Shown here: in pieces, positions 1 to 8,500 of the stretch
Position numbering within the stretch: position 1 is the stretch's first letter
How the letters are laid out: each line of letters opens with the position of its first letter
NCBI GenBank assembly: GCA_045039925.1
Contig: CP108400.1
Span: forward strand, 558,001-622,000
DNA from: Yinghuangia sp045039925
GTDB taxonomy: Bacteria; Actinomycetota; Actinomycetes; Streptomycetales; Streptomycetaceae
Reading direction: 5' to 3'
DNA: 64,000 nucleotides
Made by a program: the position numbers and the translations under genes
Notes under the pieces: model-generated
Seen by the model: only the letters and a program-made list of their open reading frames with translations
Told to the model about the DNA's origin: nothing
Database searches by the model: none

Positions 1-4
1 GGGG

Positions 5-40
5 TGCGACTCTTGCGCGTCGCAGACTGCGGGCCCGCAG
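5..40 (-). terminator. Possible hairpins downstream of the precursor peptide gene
   Basis: Two compact hairpins follow the stop codon of the peptide gene: TGCGAC/GTCGCA at 5-10 and 19-24 with an 8-nt loop, and the self-complementary CTGCGGGCCCGCAG at 27-40. They could act as an attenuator or partial terminator before a downstream maturase gene. No U-tract is visible. Confidence 0.35.
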
Positions 41-43
41 CCG

Positions 44-322
44 TCAGCTGTTGCCGACGTAGCTGTTGAAGCCCTTGGGGACGTAGCTGTTGAACCCCTT
101 GGCGACGTAGCTGTTGAACCCCTTGGCGACGTAGCTGTTGAAGCCCTTGGCCACGTAGCTGTTGAAGCCCTTGGGGACGAAGCTGTTGAAGCTCCCCTGT
201 GCGGCCCCGCCTTCACGCGCCTGGCTCAGGGCCCGGCCGAGCGGCGAGTCAGCGGAGACTGCGGCGGGACGAGCCCGGCCGGCTGTCTGGGTCTGGCCCA
301 AGACCGATGCGGCGTAAGGCAT
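44..322 (-). CDS. amcA: Multi-core cyclophane (triceptide) RiPP precursor peptide, AmcA/FxsA-like
   Basis: A 92-residue peptide. Residues 1-43 look like a leader rich in Ala, Gln and Arg. Residues 45-92 are six consecutive octapeptides (Phe at 45, 53, 61, 69, 77 and 85): FNSFVPKG, three FNSYVAKG, FNSYVPKG and a final FNSYVGNS. The ATG at 322 is chosen because AGGGAG lies 6 nt upstream; a longer frame to 481 has no such site. F-N-S matches the aromatic-x-Ser signature on which actinobacterial radical SAM/SPASM enzymes form three-residue cyclophanes in FxSxx peptides. I recall a family named AmcA (multiple cyclophane-containing RiPP), but the symbol is given from memory of that name and not from a match. 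If the reading is right, each FNS could be cross-linked and the Lys-Gly spacers could be cleavage points. The gene is transcribed towards the left edge, where a maturase would be expected outside the window. No modifying enzyme is visible here. Confidence 0.72.
   Translation of the reverse strand: MPYAASVLGQTQTAGRARPAAVSADSPLGRALSQAREGGAAQGSFNSFVPKGFNSYVAKGFNSYVAKGFNSYVAKGFNSYVPKGFNSYVGNS
47..190 (-). repeat. Six tandem 24-bp coding repeats (core region of the precursor peptide)
   Basis: Six in-frame units of exactly 24 bp encode the FNSYVxKG octapeptides. The units are nearly identical in DNA and differ mainly at the GCC/CCC codon that sets Ala or Pro. This indicates recent unit duplication or gene conversion combined with conservation of the F-N-S core. 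Confidence 0.9.
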
Positions 323-716
323 GTGCGACTCCCTGATTCGGCTGATCGTCGAGCTCTGGCGTTCGCACCGTAGTCGCCCGAGACGTCGGATCGACCTTGG
401 AACGTCCCAACCGCGTACAGCGGACAGTTCGCCGCGCCCGGGGGACAAGATGCCTCGGAGGAAAGGGATTTCGACGGACAACCCGGTGTATCAGCCCAGG
501 TGCCGTGACGGATCGCCGGGGACGCGCGCGGTGTCGCCCCGGGAAGACCCGCCGCGCCCGTCGTGGGCCGGCAGAGCGAGGTGCCCCCCGGGGGACGCAG
601 GACCGCAAGCCGATCGGAACCTGAACGCGCCGGGACAGTTGTAGGTTCCGAAACCGCGCGACCAACGCCACGCGACGTTCTCGGCACTCCCGGCACTTCC
701 GACACGGCAGGTGGAC
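323..716. other. Divergent intergenic region without a supported gene
   Basis: This 394-bp gap separates the leftward peptide gene from the rightward methyltransferase and should hold both promoters. Open frames crossing it have no ribosome binding site and shadow-like Arg/Pro/Gly-rich composition. I cannot assign a promoter motif. Confidence 0.5.
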
Positions 717-1568
717 ATGGCTACCGAATGGCAGTGGGACGACACATTGTTCGCGGGCACCGCCCAGTACTACCGGCGCGGGCGGCTCCCGTACGCCCCG
801 GGCCTGGCGGCCATGCTTGCCGAGGCCCTGAGCCTCGACGGGCGGGGGCGCCTGCTCGATGTGGGCTGCGGGCCGGGGACGATCGCGGTAGGCCTCGCGC
901 ACCTGTTCGGCGAGGCCGTCGGCCTCGACCCGGACCCCGGAATGATCGCCGAGGCGCGGCGGTGGGCGGAGGAGGCCGGCGTCGCGGACAAGACGTCGTG
1001 GACCCAGGCCCGCGCCGAGGAACTACCAGTGGGTCTGGGCATGTTCACGGCCGTCACGTTCGGCCAGGCGTTCCACTGGATGGAGCGCGATGTGGTGGCG
1101 GCGACCGTACGGGACATGCTGCGGCCGGGCGGCGCCGTCCTGCACATCTCGGACGTGAAGCCCAAGGACGCGTACGAACGCCCGTCCGTAGAAGGCCTCC
1201 CCCATCCGGAGGTACCGCACGCGGCGGTCACCGAATTGGTCACGGACTACCTCGGCCCGGTCCGCCGGGCGGGCAAAGGCATCCTGCCGCACGGCACACA
1301 GGACGACGAGGCGGCGGTCTTCACCCGTGCGGGTTTCCTCAGCCCGGAACACCACATCGTGCCGGGCGGTCAGCCCCTCGAACGCGCGACCGACGACATC
1401 GTCGCGGGAGTGTTCTCGATGTCGCTCTCCGCGCCGCATCAATTCGGGAACCGCCGCGACGAATTCGAAGCGGATCTCCGCCGCCTCCTGCACGAAGCCT
1501 CCCCCGACGGGGTCTTCTCGGAGCGCCAACCCGCCACCGAGATCTTCGTCTGGCGGAAGTCCGCGTGA
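717..1568 (+). CDS. Class I SAM-dependent methyltransferase
   Basis: A 283-residue protein with the Rossmann SAM-binding motif LLDVGCGPGT at residues 46-55, followed by an acidic residue in GLDPDPGM that should bind the ribose of S-adenosylmethionine. The methyltransferase type 11 motif FHWM and the post-motif LRPGG are also visible. ATG at 717 is preferred over GTG at 711 because AGGTGG sits at the right distance upstream. The substrate cannot be told from sequence; proteins of this size and type are usually small-molecule methyltransferases. It is divergent from the peptide gene, and there is no direct evidence that it acts on the peptide. Confidence 0.85.
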   Translation: MATEWQWDDTLFAGTAQYYRRGRLPYAPGLAAMLAEALSLDGRGRLLDVGCGPGTIAVGLAHLFGEAVGLDPDPGMIAEARRWAEEAGVADKTSWTQARAEELPVGLGMFTAVTFGQAFHWMERDVVAATVRDMLRPGGAVLHISDVKPKDAYERPSVEGLPHPEVPHAAVTELVTDYLGPVRRAGKGILPHGTQDDEAAVFTRAGFLSPEHHIVPGGQPLERATDDIVAGVFSMSLSAPHQFGNRRDEFEADLRRLLHEASPDGVFSERQPATEIFVWRKSA

Positions 1569-1572
1569 GCGG

Positions 1573-1710
1573 TTAGTCGACGAGGTGGTCGAACTCGCCG
1601 CTCTTGGCCCCGTCCAGGAACGCGGCGAGTTCAGCGCGGGTCCACGCGCGCGCCGTCGCCCGGTCCCGCGGTGGGCTCCACGTCGCCGCGACCTTTCTCG
1701 TGCTCACCAT
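1573..1710 (-). CDS. Short DUF397-type protein, probably truncated
   Basis: A 45-residue frame ends in WTRAELAAFLDGAKSGEFD, the C-terminal signature of DUF397 (Trp...Phe-Leu-x-Gly-x-Lys-x-Gly-Glu-Phe-Asp). The N-terminal half typical of the family (WxKSSxS and the VxVRDS strand) is missing, so it is either a remnant or a divergent minimal form. A GAAGG element lies 9 nt before the ATG. DUF397 proteins are normally encoded next to an XRE regulator with which they form small regulatory or toxin-antitoxin-like pairs; no partner adjoins it here. Confidence 0.55.
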   Translation of the reverse strand: MVSTRKVAATWSPPRDRATARAWTRAELAAFLDGAKSGEFDHLVD

Positions 1711-1853
1711 TACGGGCATCCTTCGGAGAGTGCGTGCCCTCGTCCAAGGTATCCGTCAAGATCGACCAAGCGTGACCACGCAACCCGACACAGCACCAAC
1801 CTCGTTCCGTGCTATTGGAGTTCCGCTCGGACGACCAACGATGGAGGCGATCC

Positions 1854-3590
1854 ATGCCGGATCAATCGACCAGCTCCGACCAGGCGCGCGTCGGAGGGTT
1901 CGCCGATCCCGGCAAGCGGATCGCGTTGGTCTATTGGGCCGCGGAGGGCGACGGTGTCGCGTCACATCTCGCCAGCTACGCACGCAATGTCGTGAGGCGC
2001 GGGCACTCGGTCACGTGGTTCATGGGGACACGTGACACGAAATTGGCGATTCCTGATGTCGAAATGGTGTACTCCGAGGTGCTCGACCTCGAGGCGCCCG
2101 CACCTTCGCCGGACGACGTGGCCCGTTGGTTCGAGGGATACGCGACGAACGCTGTATTCGACGTGGTCCATCTGCACAACGCGCACTATTTCCGGCCTGA
2201 GATTGCCGAGGGCCTGAAACAACTGCCGTTGGCACTCGTACATACCTACCACAGTCCGTTCACGGGAGCCGAGGCAGAGCGCACGGCCCCGGTCGTGAAT
2301 CCGATACCCGGTCTCGCGGTCTCAAATTGGATGCGCGACTGGGCCGCGGAAAAAGGCGCCTCGGTGCAGACTTCACGCCTGGGCGTTGATCTCGCTCGCT
2401 ACGCCGACGTCCCGGACGTGAAAATTCCGGCCGGGAGACCTGTGACTTTCGGCGTGGCCGGACGCATGGTGCCGAACAAGGGAATCCGTGAGGTCTACGA
2501 CGCCTATGCACAGGTCCTTGACGACTGGGACGAACACGCGCAGGGGCCTCCCCCCAGGCTGTTGATCGCGTCTCCTGCCCAGAGCGTGGGAATGAAGTAT
2601 GAAAAGGCAGACGGCTACCGGGACGAGTTGCGGGCAAAAATCGAACGCGCCGGACATACTCATTTGGTTCGGCTGGTCAACGCCACGAACGACGGAATGC
2701 CCGGCATCTACGCTCAGGCAGAAATGTGGATTTCGGCGACGCAGAGCGAGGAGGCCCTCGGGCTCGTGCCCATGGAAGCCCAAGCCGCAGGGCGCGGGGT
2801 CGGGGTCACTGACGTCGGGGGTTTGCCAGAGACTGTCGAGCAGGGGAGCGACAGTATCGTGCCCGTCCCTTCGCGCGACGACGTGCACAACCCGAGGGAA
2901 GTGTTCACCGGACACCTGGCCGCACACCTGAAGGCATTGGCCAACAATCGCAAAGGCCTGGAGGAACGCGGGGTAAAGGCCCGAGAGTTCGCGCGGCGAG
3001 AATTGGGCGAAGACCGGCAGGTCGATCATGTCCTGAACTACTACGACACCGTCATCCGGACCGGTGCCAGGGTTGCCCAGTACGACAAGAACAGGTCGCG
3101 CGGTTTACGTGGGCAGCGGGTCGATGCCGGGCAAACGGCCCTCGGTGGCGCCGCGCAAACCTTGCAGCAGAAATACCGCAAGCACCTGGAGAAACAGGAC
3201 GATCTCCGCCGTTTGCATGCCGACCCCGACTTCGCGGAGCTGCGTTCCGATCTGAAGAAGGCGAAGTCGTACGGCCGCCGGATCAAGAAATCAATCGCGG
3301 GGGTGGCGAAGTCGACGAAGGGAAGTATGAAGGCACATCGCCAAGTCGTCCGAAACTCCACGGGACCTCACCTGTTGGGGTCGCACAAGGCGCTCGAAGG
3401 GCTGGCCGGAATCGCGAGTCACAACGCAGACGGACGGCAGTACCGGCTTTCCGAGGAACAGGCCCGCGAGGCCATCAGAGCAACCCTCGCCAAAGCCACC
3501 GGCAAGCGTGACGAGCTGCGACAGACGTACCCGAACGCCCCTCTGCGGCGCGAGTCACGTGCCATCAACGGGCTCGACAAGGCCCTGTGA
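1854..3590 (+). CDS. GT4-family (GT-B fold) glycosyltransferase with long C-terminal extension
   Basis: A 578-residue protein. The ATG follows GGAGG by about 7 nt. A Rossmann-like N-terminal half is followed near residue 200 by VAGRMVPNKG, the hinge and phosphate-binding segment of GT4 enzymes. Around residue 300 the retaining signature EEALGLVPMEAQAAG and GGLPETV occur, the nucleotide-sugar E-x7-E motif. This resembles MshA-like retaining transferases. The last 170 residues are rich in Lys, Arg and Glu and look helical, unlike catalytic GT4 domains, so they may mediate binding to membrane or polymer. AT-ending codons (AAA, GAA, ATT, TTG) are visibly more common than in flanking genes, which suggests acquisition by transfer. 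Donor and acceptor are unknown. Confidence 0.85.
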   Translation: MPDQSTSSDQARVGGFADPGKRIALVYWAAEGDGVASHLASYARNVVRRGHSVTWFMGTRDTKLAIPDVEMVYSEVLDLEAPAPSPDDVARWFEGYATNAVFDVVHLHNAHYFRPEIAEGLKQLPLALVHTYHSPFTGAEAERTAPVVNPIPGLAVSNWMRDWAAEKGASVQTSRLGVDLARYADVPDVKIPAGRPVTFGVAGRMVPNKGIREVYDAYAQVLDDWDEHAQGPPPRLLIASPAQSVGMKYEKADGYRDELRAKIERAGHTHLVRLVNATNDGMPGIYAQAEMWISATQSEEALGLVPMEAQAAGRGVGVTDVGGLPETVEQGSDSIVPVPSRDDVHNPREVFTGHLAAHLKALANNRKGLEERGVKAREFARRELGEDRQVDHVLNYYDTVIRTGARVAQYDKNRSRGLRGQRVDAGQTALGGAAQTLQQKYRKHLEKQDDLRRLHADPDFAELRSDLKKAKSYGRRIKKSIAGVAKSTKGSMKAHRQVVRNSTGPHLLGSHKALEGLAGIASHNADGRQYRLSEEQAREAIRATLAKATGKRDELRQTYPNAPLRRESRAINGLDKAL

Positions 3591-3641
3591 AATGGCCCCT
3601 GGCCGGCAAGACGGTGTCGGCGTTGTTCAGCCTCGCGCGGC

Positions 3642-4199
3642 TCAACTCCGGTTAGGCACGTTCCCGTTCGGCTTCGGGCCCTCATCGTGCAGGGGGAAGG
3701 CCATGACGGTGCCGCCGATGGGGATGGTGCCGTTGCTGTGCGGGGCCTTCCCCGCCTGGTGGATACGGAGCACGACGGCCGCCAGGTCCTCGCGGAGGAC
3801 TTCCCAGTCCTCGGGGGTCAACCACACTTCGACGTCGGCGGTGACACCGGGGCCGGTGGGGGCGCGGCGGGCAGCTCGGGACCGGAGGTTCTGGGCGAGG
3901 GTTTCGGCGAGGAGCGCCGTTCCTCCCTCGGCGGCGGTGTCCGTTCCGCTGTCGGAGAGCGGCGTGCCGCGTACCGCCTGGTAGCGGCGCTCCATCCCGC
4001 CCCGGCGGCTGCGGGTCTCGGTGAGTTCGACGAGGCCCGCGGCGTCCAGGGTACGCAGGTGGTGGCTGGCGAGGGCCTGCGAGACGTCCAGTTCGCGGGC
4101 GAGTTCGGCGGCGGAGAGCGGGGTCGCCCACATCAGCGACATCATGCGCAGCCGCGTGGGGTGGGCGAGGGCCCGCAGAACCGGATCCGTGGTGGTCAC
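3642..4199 (-). CDS. ArsR-family winged-helix transcriptional regulator
   Basis: About 185 residues from the GTG at 4199. The start VTTTDPVLRALAHPTRLRMM is the canonical ArsR/HTH_20 opening, followed by AELARELDVSQALASHHLRTL, the recognition helix, and a wing ending GMERRYQA. No metal-binding Cys cluster is visible, so the effector is probably not a metal. The C-terminal 90 residues form a separate domain often seen in Streptomyces regulators next to exporters. The frame extends upstream to 4364, but that stretch crosses the palindromic operator and is not typical of the family. It is divergent from the MFS gene and probably represses it and itself. Confidence 0.85.
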   Translation of the reverse strand: MTTTDPVLRALAHPTRLRMMSLMWATPLSAAELARELDVSQALASHHLRTLDAAGLVELTETRSRRGGMERRYQAVRGTPLSDSGTDTAAEGGTALLAETLAQNLRSRAARRAPTGPGVTADVEVWLTPEDWEVLREDLAAVVLRIHQAGKAPHSNGTIPIGGTVMAFPLHDEGPKPNGNVPNRS

Positions 4200-4245
4200 C
4201 CGCGTCAGTAAATACCACGCGCGCGGCGGGAGGCCGGAGGCCGCA

Positions 4246-4281
4246 CCGACGACCTCCAAGTCTTGACTTGGAGGTCGTCGG
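4246..4281. promoter_or_regulatory. 36-bp perfect palindrome, probable ArsR operator
   Basis: Two 17-bp arms at 4246-4262 and 4265-4281 are perfectly complementary with a 2-bp TT centre (arm CCGACGACCTCCAAGTC). It lies between the divergent ArsR and MFS genes, 46 bp from the likely regulator start. A TTGACT at 4263-4268 could serve as a -35 element. Position and symmetry indicate an operator for the neighbouring dimeric regulator. Confidence 0.8.
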
Positions 4282-4326
4282 TGGGCGGGCTCGACGCAGT
4301 TCGCGAGGGCGATCGGAAGGTGTTCT

Positions 4327-5577
4327 GTGTCCTGGGCCGTCAGTCGCGTGCTGCGCGACCGCAACGCCGGGCTCTACCTGGCCGGCGTCGTGGTCTCCGG
4401 CTTCGGTACGTCGGCCATGGCGCTGGTGAGCGGCGTGTGGGTCAAGTCCCTGACCGACTCGAACAGCCTCGCCGCACTCACCGGGGTGTGCCTGTGGACC
4501 CCCACGCTGTTCGGCCCCCTCATCGGCGTCGCCGCGGACCGGGTGCGCCGCCGCACCCTGCTGGTCCGCGCCAACCTCGCCATGGCGGTCGTGCTGCTCA
4601 CGCTGCTGACCGTGCGGTCCGAAGACCAGGTATGGGTGGTCTTCGCCGTCATGACGCTGTACGGCGTCAGCGGGGTGCTGCTCGACGCCGCCGAGGCGGG
4701 CCTGGTCAGTACCACCGTCCGGGCCGAACTGCGCGGCGAGTTCAACGGCCTGCGGATGTCGGCGAACGAGGGCATGAAGCTCCTGGCCCCGCTGATCGGC
4801 GCGGGCCTGTTCGTGCGCTTCGGCGGCCACGGCGTCGTACTCCTCGACGCCGCGACCTTCGTGGCGGCCGCGGGCGTGTTCGCACTCGTCCGGGTCGGCG
4901 AGGACACGCGGCCGCCCGAGGCGCGCACGCACTGGCTGCGCGAGACCCTGGAGGGCGTACGCGGCCTGCGGCGGCAAGCCGCCCCGCGCAGGCTCGTCGC
5001 AGCAGGGGCCCTCACGATGGCGGCCTCCGGGCTGAACGGCGCCGCCATCTACGCCGTCGCGGACGAAGGGCTGCACCAGGAGCCCGCGTTCGTCGGCGTG
5101 TTGTACGCCGTCCAGGGCGTCGGCTCGGTCGCCGCCGGGCTCGTCGCCGGAACGGCCCTGCGCAGGCTCCCGGAGGGGGTGTTCGCGGCGGTCGGGATCG
5201 GTGTGTTCGCGGTCGGCGTCGCGCTGCGCATCACCTCGTCGGTCGAACTCGCGCTCGTGGGCAGCGCGCTGATCGGCCTCGGGCTGCCGTGCGTGCTGAT
5301 CGCGGCGATGACGGCCGTGCAGCGCGAGACCCCGGACGCGCTGATCGGACGCGTCGCCGCGACCGCGAGCACGCTGATGTTCGCGCCGAACGCGCTCACC
5401 GCCGCGGCCGGCGCCGGGCTGATCGCGACCGCCGACCACCGGTACGTCCTGGCGGGTGCGGCGGTCCTGGCCCTGGCCGCGGCCGGGTACGCGGCCCGTG
5501 CGGGCGCCGGTACGGCGGCGTCCGCCGAGTCCGCCGAGCCTGTCGGGTCCGCGGAGTCCGGTCAGGCGCGCCGGTAG
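4327..5577 (+). CDS. MFS transporter
   Basis: A 416-residue, highly hydrophobic protein with about 12 predicted membrane segments. The GTG start is preceded by GGAAGG at 6-nt spacing. The loop after TM2-3 contains DRVRRRTLLV, the MFS A-motif (DRxxRR). It resembles the MFS_3/enterobactin-exporter-like group often paired with ArsR repressors in actinomycetes. The likely role is proton-driven export of a small molecule recognised by the divergent ArsR regulator; the substrate is unknown. Its stop overlaps by 16 bp the end of the convergent 1207-residue gene. Confidence 0.88.
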   Translation: MSWAVSRVLRDRNAGLYLAGVVVSGFGTSAMALVSGVWVKSLTDSNSLAALTGVCLWTPTLFGPLIGVAADRVRRRTLLVRANLAMAVVLLTLLTVRSEDQVWVVFAVMTLYGVSGVLLDAAEAGLVSTTVRAELRGEFNGLRMSANEGMKLLAPLIGAGLFVRFGGHGVVLLDAATFVAAAGVFALVRVGEDTRPPEARTHWLRETLEGVRGLRRQAAPRRLVAAGALTMAASGLNGAAIYAVADEGLHQEPAFVGVLYAVQGVGSVAAGLVAGTALRRLPEGVFAAVGIGVFAVGVALRITSSVELALVGSALIGLGLPCVLIAAMTAVQRETPDALIGRVAATASTLMFAPNALTAAAGAGLIATADHRYVLAGAAVLALAAAGYAARAGAGTAASAESAEPVGSAESGQARR

Positions 5578-8500
5578 GCCACGCGTCCCAGCCAGCGGCG
5601 TACCGCCTCGGTGAGGATGAACATGCCCACGGTGGCCACGGCCGCCGCGAGCAGTGCGCGCACGACGACCGGCAGGTCGGGGTAGTGGTTGCCGGCGTAC
5701 ATCGTGATCGCGGTCGTGGTCACCGCGACGGCGAGCAACTGGGCGGGCAGGTCGGTGAGTCTGGGCTGCCCCGGCCAATGGCGGGACTGCAAGGTGGCCT
5801 CGACGTCGACCAGGAGCACGACGGGCGGGAAGACCCAGGCGAGCCGCGTGTCGGCGAAGCGTCCGGTGAAGTAGAAGGTGTCGCAGGCCGCGTAGGCGAC
5901 CAGTGCCAGGTAGGCAAAGGCAAGGACGGTGAACACCGCGCGGGCCGGGCCCGGTTCCGGTCTGCGGGTGGGGACCGCGCGTAAGCCGTGCGCGGCGGTG
6001 GCCCGGTGGCGTGGGGCGGAACCGCCCTGGGGCGGCGGCGTCGTGGTGCTGCGAGGGCGCCCCGTTGCGGGGCGCGGTGGTTCAGAGGCGGTGGCTCCCG
6101 GGCGGCGGGTTCCGGTGGGGGGCGTCGTCCCGGACCGCCGTGTCCCGGACGGCTGTGTCCTGGACCTTTGCGCCTCGGACCTCTGTGTCCCGGGACGAGG
6201 CGTTCCGGACACCGGAGTTGCGGACACGGGAGTTCCGGACACGGGGGTACCGGACGCGGGAGTTCCCGACACGGGGGTACCGGACACGGGAGTTCCCGAC
6301 ACGGGGGTACCGGACGCGGGGGTGCCCGATCGGGAAGTGCCTGACGGGGGCGTTCCCGTCCGGGCACCGGGAGGCGAGGGAACGGGGCCGGTGAAATTCG
6401 GGGCCTCACCCGGGAGTCCGAGGCGCACGCCGCGCGGCGCGGTTCCCTCGCGCTGCGTCTGTCGCGGCGCGCTGGGAAGCGGCTTGCCGGCAAAGGGGGT
6501 TCCGGCGGGCGGTGTGCCGGTCCGTGCGGGCGCCGTCGGCCCGGGCGGTGCCGGTGGCGGTGGCGACGCGCGGGGAAAGCCGGTGGCCGGCGTGTCGGCG
6601 CGCGGGAAGCCGGTGCGCGGCGTCTCCGCCCGTGGGAATCCGGTGGCCGGGGTGTCGGCCCGTGGGAATCCCGTGCGCGGGGTGTCGGCTCGACGGAACC
6701 CGGCTCCCGGGGTTTCCGCGCGCGGAAAACCGGTGGGCGGTGTGTCGGTGGTGGCCCGCCCCGGCCGGTCCCTGCGCGACGCACGAGGCGGACGCCGTTC
6801 CTCGGCGGCGCCGCGGTCTGCCCCCGTGCCGACGCGCGGATCGGTGCGGGCATCGGTCCGCGAGTCGGTCTGCGGATCAGTCCGCGGATCCACCCGCGGA
6901 TCGGTGCGCGGGTCCGAACGCGGATCCACGCGCGGATCGGTCCGCGGATCAGTCCGCGGATCCGCCCCCGGCCGGATCGGGCCGCGCGGCCGCGGCACGA
7001 ACACGCCCTGGAACGGTGACGGTTGCTCCGGCGGCGCGTCCACGTCCCCCTGGCCGTGCAGGCGTACCAGCGCCGCGTCGAGGACACCGGCCGCCCACGC
7101 CGCGGTTTCCACCGGCATGCGGCCGTAGTCGGAGAGTTCGACGACCGCGTCCCGGCACAGCACCAGCCAGTCGCGGCCGCGTGCCGACGTCGTCTCGGCG
7201 GGCACCCATTCCGCGATCGGCACCAGGAGTTCGGCTGCCGAGGCCACGGCGCGTGCCGCCGACGCCACCAACTCCGGTTGCGTGGCGGCCCCGTGCACCA
7301 GCAGCGCGAGCGCCCGGTAGCGCTGCGGATCGGTCAGGTGCGGACTGCGCAGCAGCGCCGCGAGGAACGTGCCGTCGCCCGCCGCCTCGACCTCGGCGAC
7401 CAGGGCCGACGCGAGGGCGTCGGGGCCGATCGCACCCCAGCGCGCGCCGTGTCCGGAGGGGTAGGCGGCGGACAGGATGTCCTCGTACGCCGCGAGCACC
7501 GGCACCTGCGGCTCCGCGATGTCGCCCCGGCCCCGGTGGTGCACCTCGAACCCGGCCCGCACCGCTCCCAGTGCGTCGTCGAAGGCCCGTGCGCCGACGA
7601 GTTGTTGCACCGCCAGCAAGGTGCGCAGCAGGCCCGCGTCGACGAGCCCGGACGGCATACGGGTGCGGGCGATGCGCCGTACGTGCTCCTCCTCGCGGTG
7701 GAGCAGGACGTCCAACGGCCTTTGGTGGTAGGCAAGCTCGCGGTCCACCCGGGTGAGTACGTCGGCCAGTGCCGCCATGTGCAGGGTGCCGACGGACAGT
7801 CCGCGGGCGTCCCCCTCGGGGACCGTGTAGCGGCGTGGGCGCCCCGGGTCGGGGGTCGCCGCACGGTCGGGCAGGTCGTCGTCGATCCCGGCGTGCCGGA
7901 GCAGGCGTATTCGGTCGGCGAACGCGCGCGCCGCGCGCTCGTAAAGGGCCTCGGCCCCGACGTCGACGAAGGCATCGGTGGTCGCGACCCGGAAGGTCTC
8001 CCCGCGGCCCATGACCGTGCTGCCGGTCCAGACGGCCCGCAGGCGCGGCCACCAGTCCTCGCGGCCGCGCACGATCAGCAGCACGCGGACCGGTTGGCCG
8101 GAGCGGCGCTCGCCGAGCACGTCGAAGAGCGCGTGCACCTGGTCGAGCCGTGCCTCGGCGCCGTCCACGACCAGCAGGAGCGGCTGGCGTACGGTCGTGA
8201 ACAACGCAAAGCCCGGCTCCAGTTGGCGCGGTACGCGGGCCACGAATCCGCCGGTCCACGCCGCCCGCCCGCGCACGTCGCGCGTGAGATGGCCGAGCAG
8301 TTCGTGGGCCAGCCGGGTCTTCCCCGCGCCGTCCGGCCCGGTCATCGCGGCGACGTCGGTGCGCCGTCCGTTGAAGCACCACGCGCGCAGCGCCCGCACC
8401 GTCGCGGCGTCGCCGGACATCGGTACGACCTGCGCGGCCGGGTCCAGCAGATAGGACGCGGACAGGTGCGGGTCGGGGTGCTCGGTCAGCATCGGCCCGA

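Noticed and set aside
47..190. CRISPR-like short repeat array
   Set aside because: The units are contiguous without spacers and encode an in-frame octapeptide, so they are coding repeats.
717..1568. Methyltransferase as tailoring enzyme of the repeat peptide
   Set aside because: It is divergently transcribed with a 394-bp gap and belongs to a common small-molecule family; nothing links it to the peptide.
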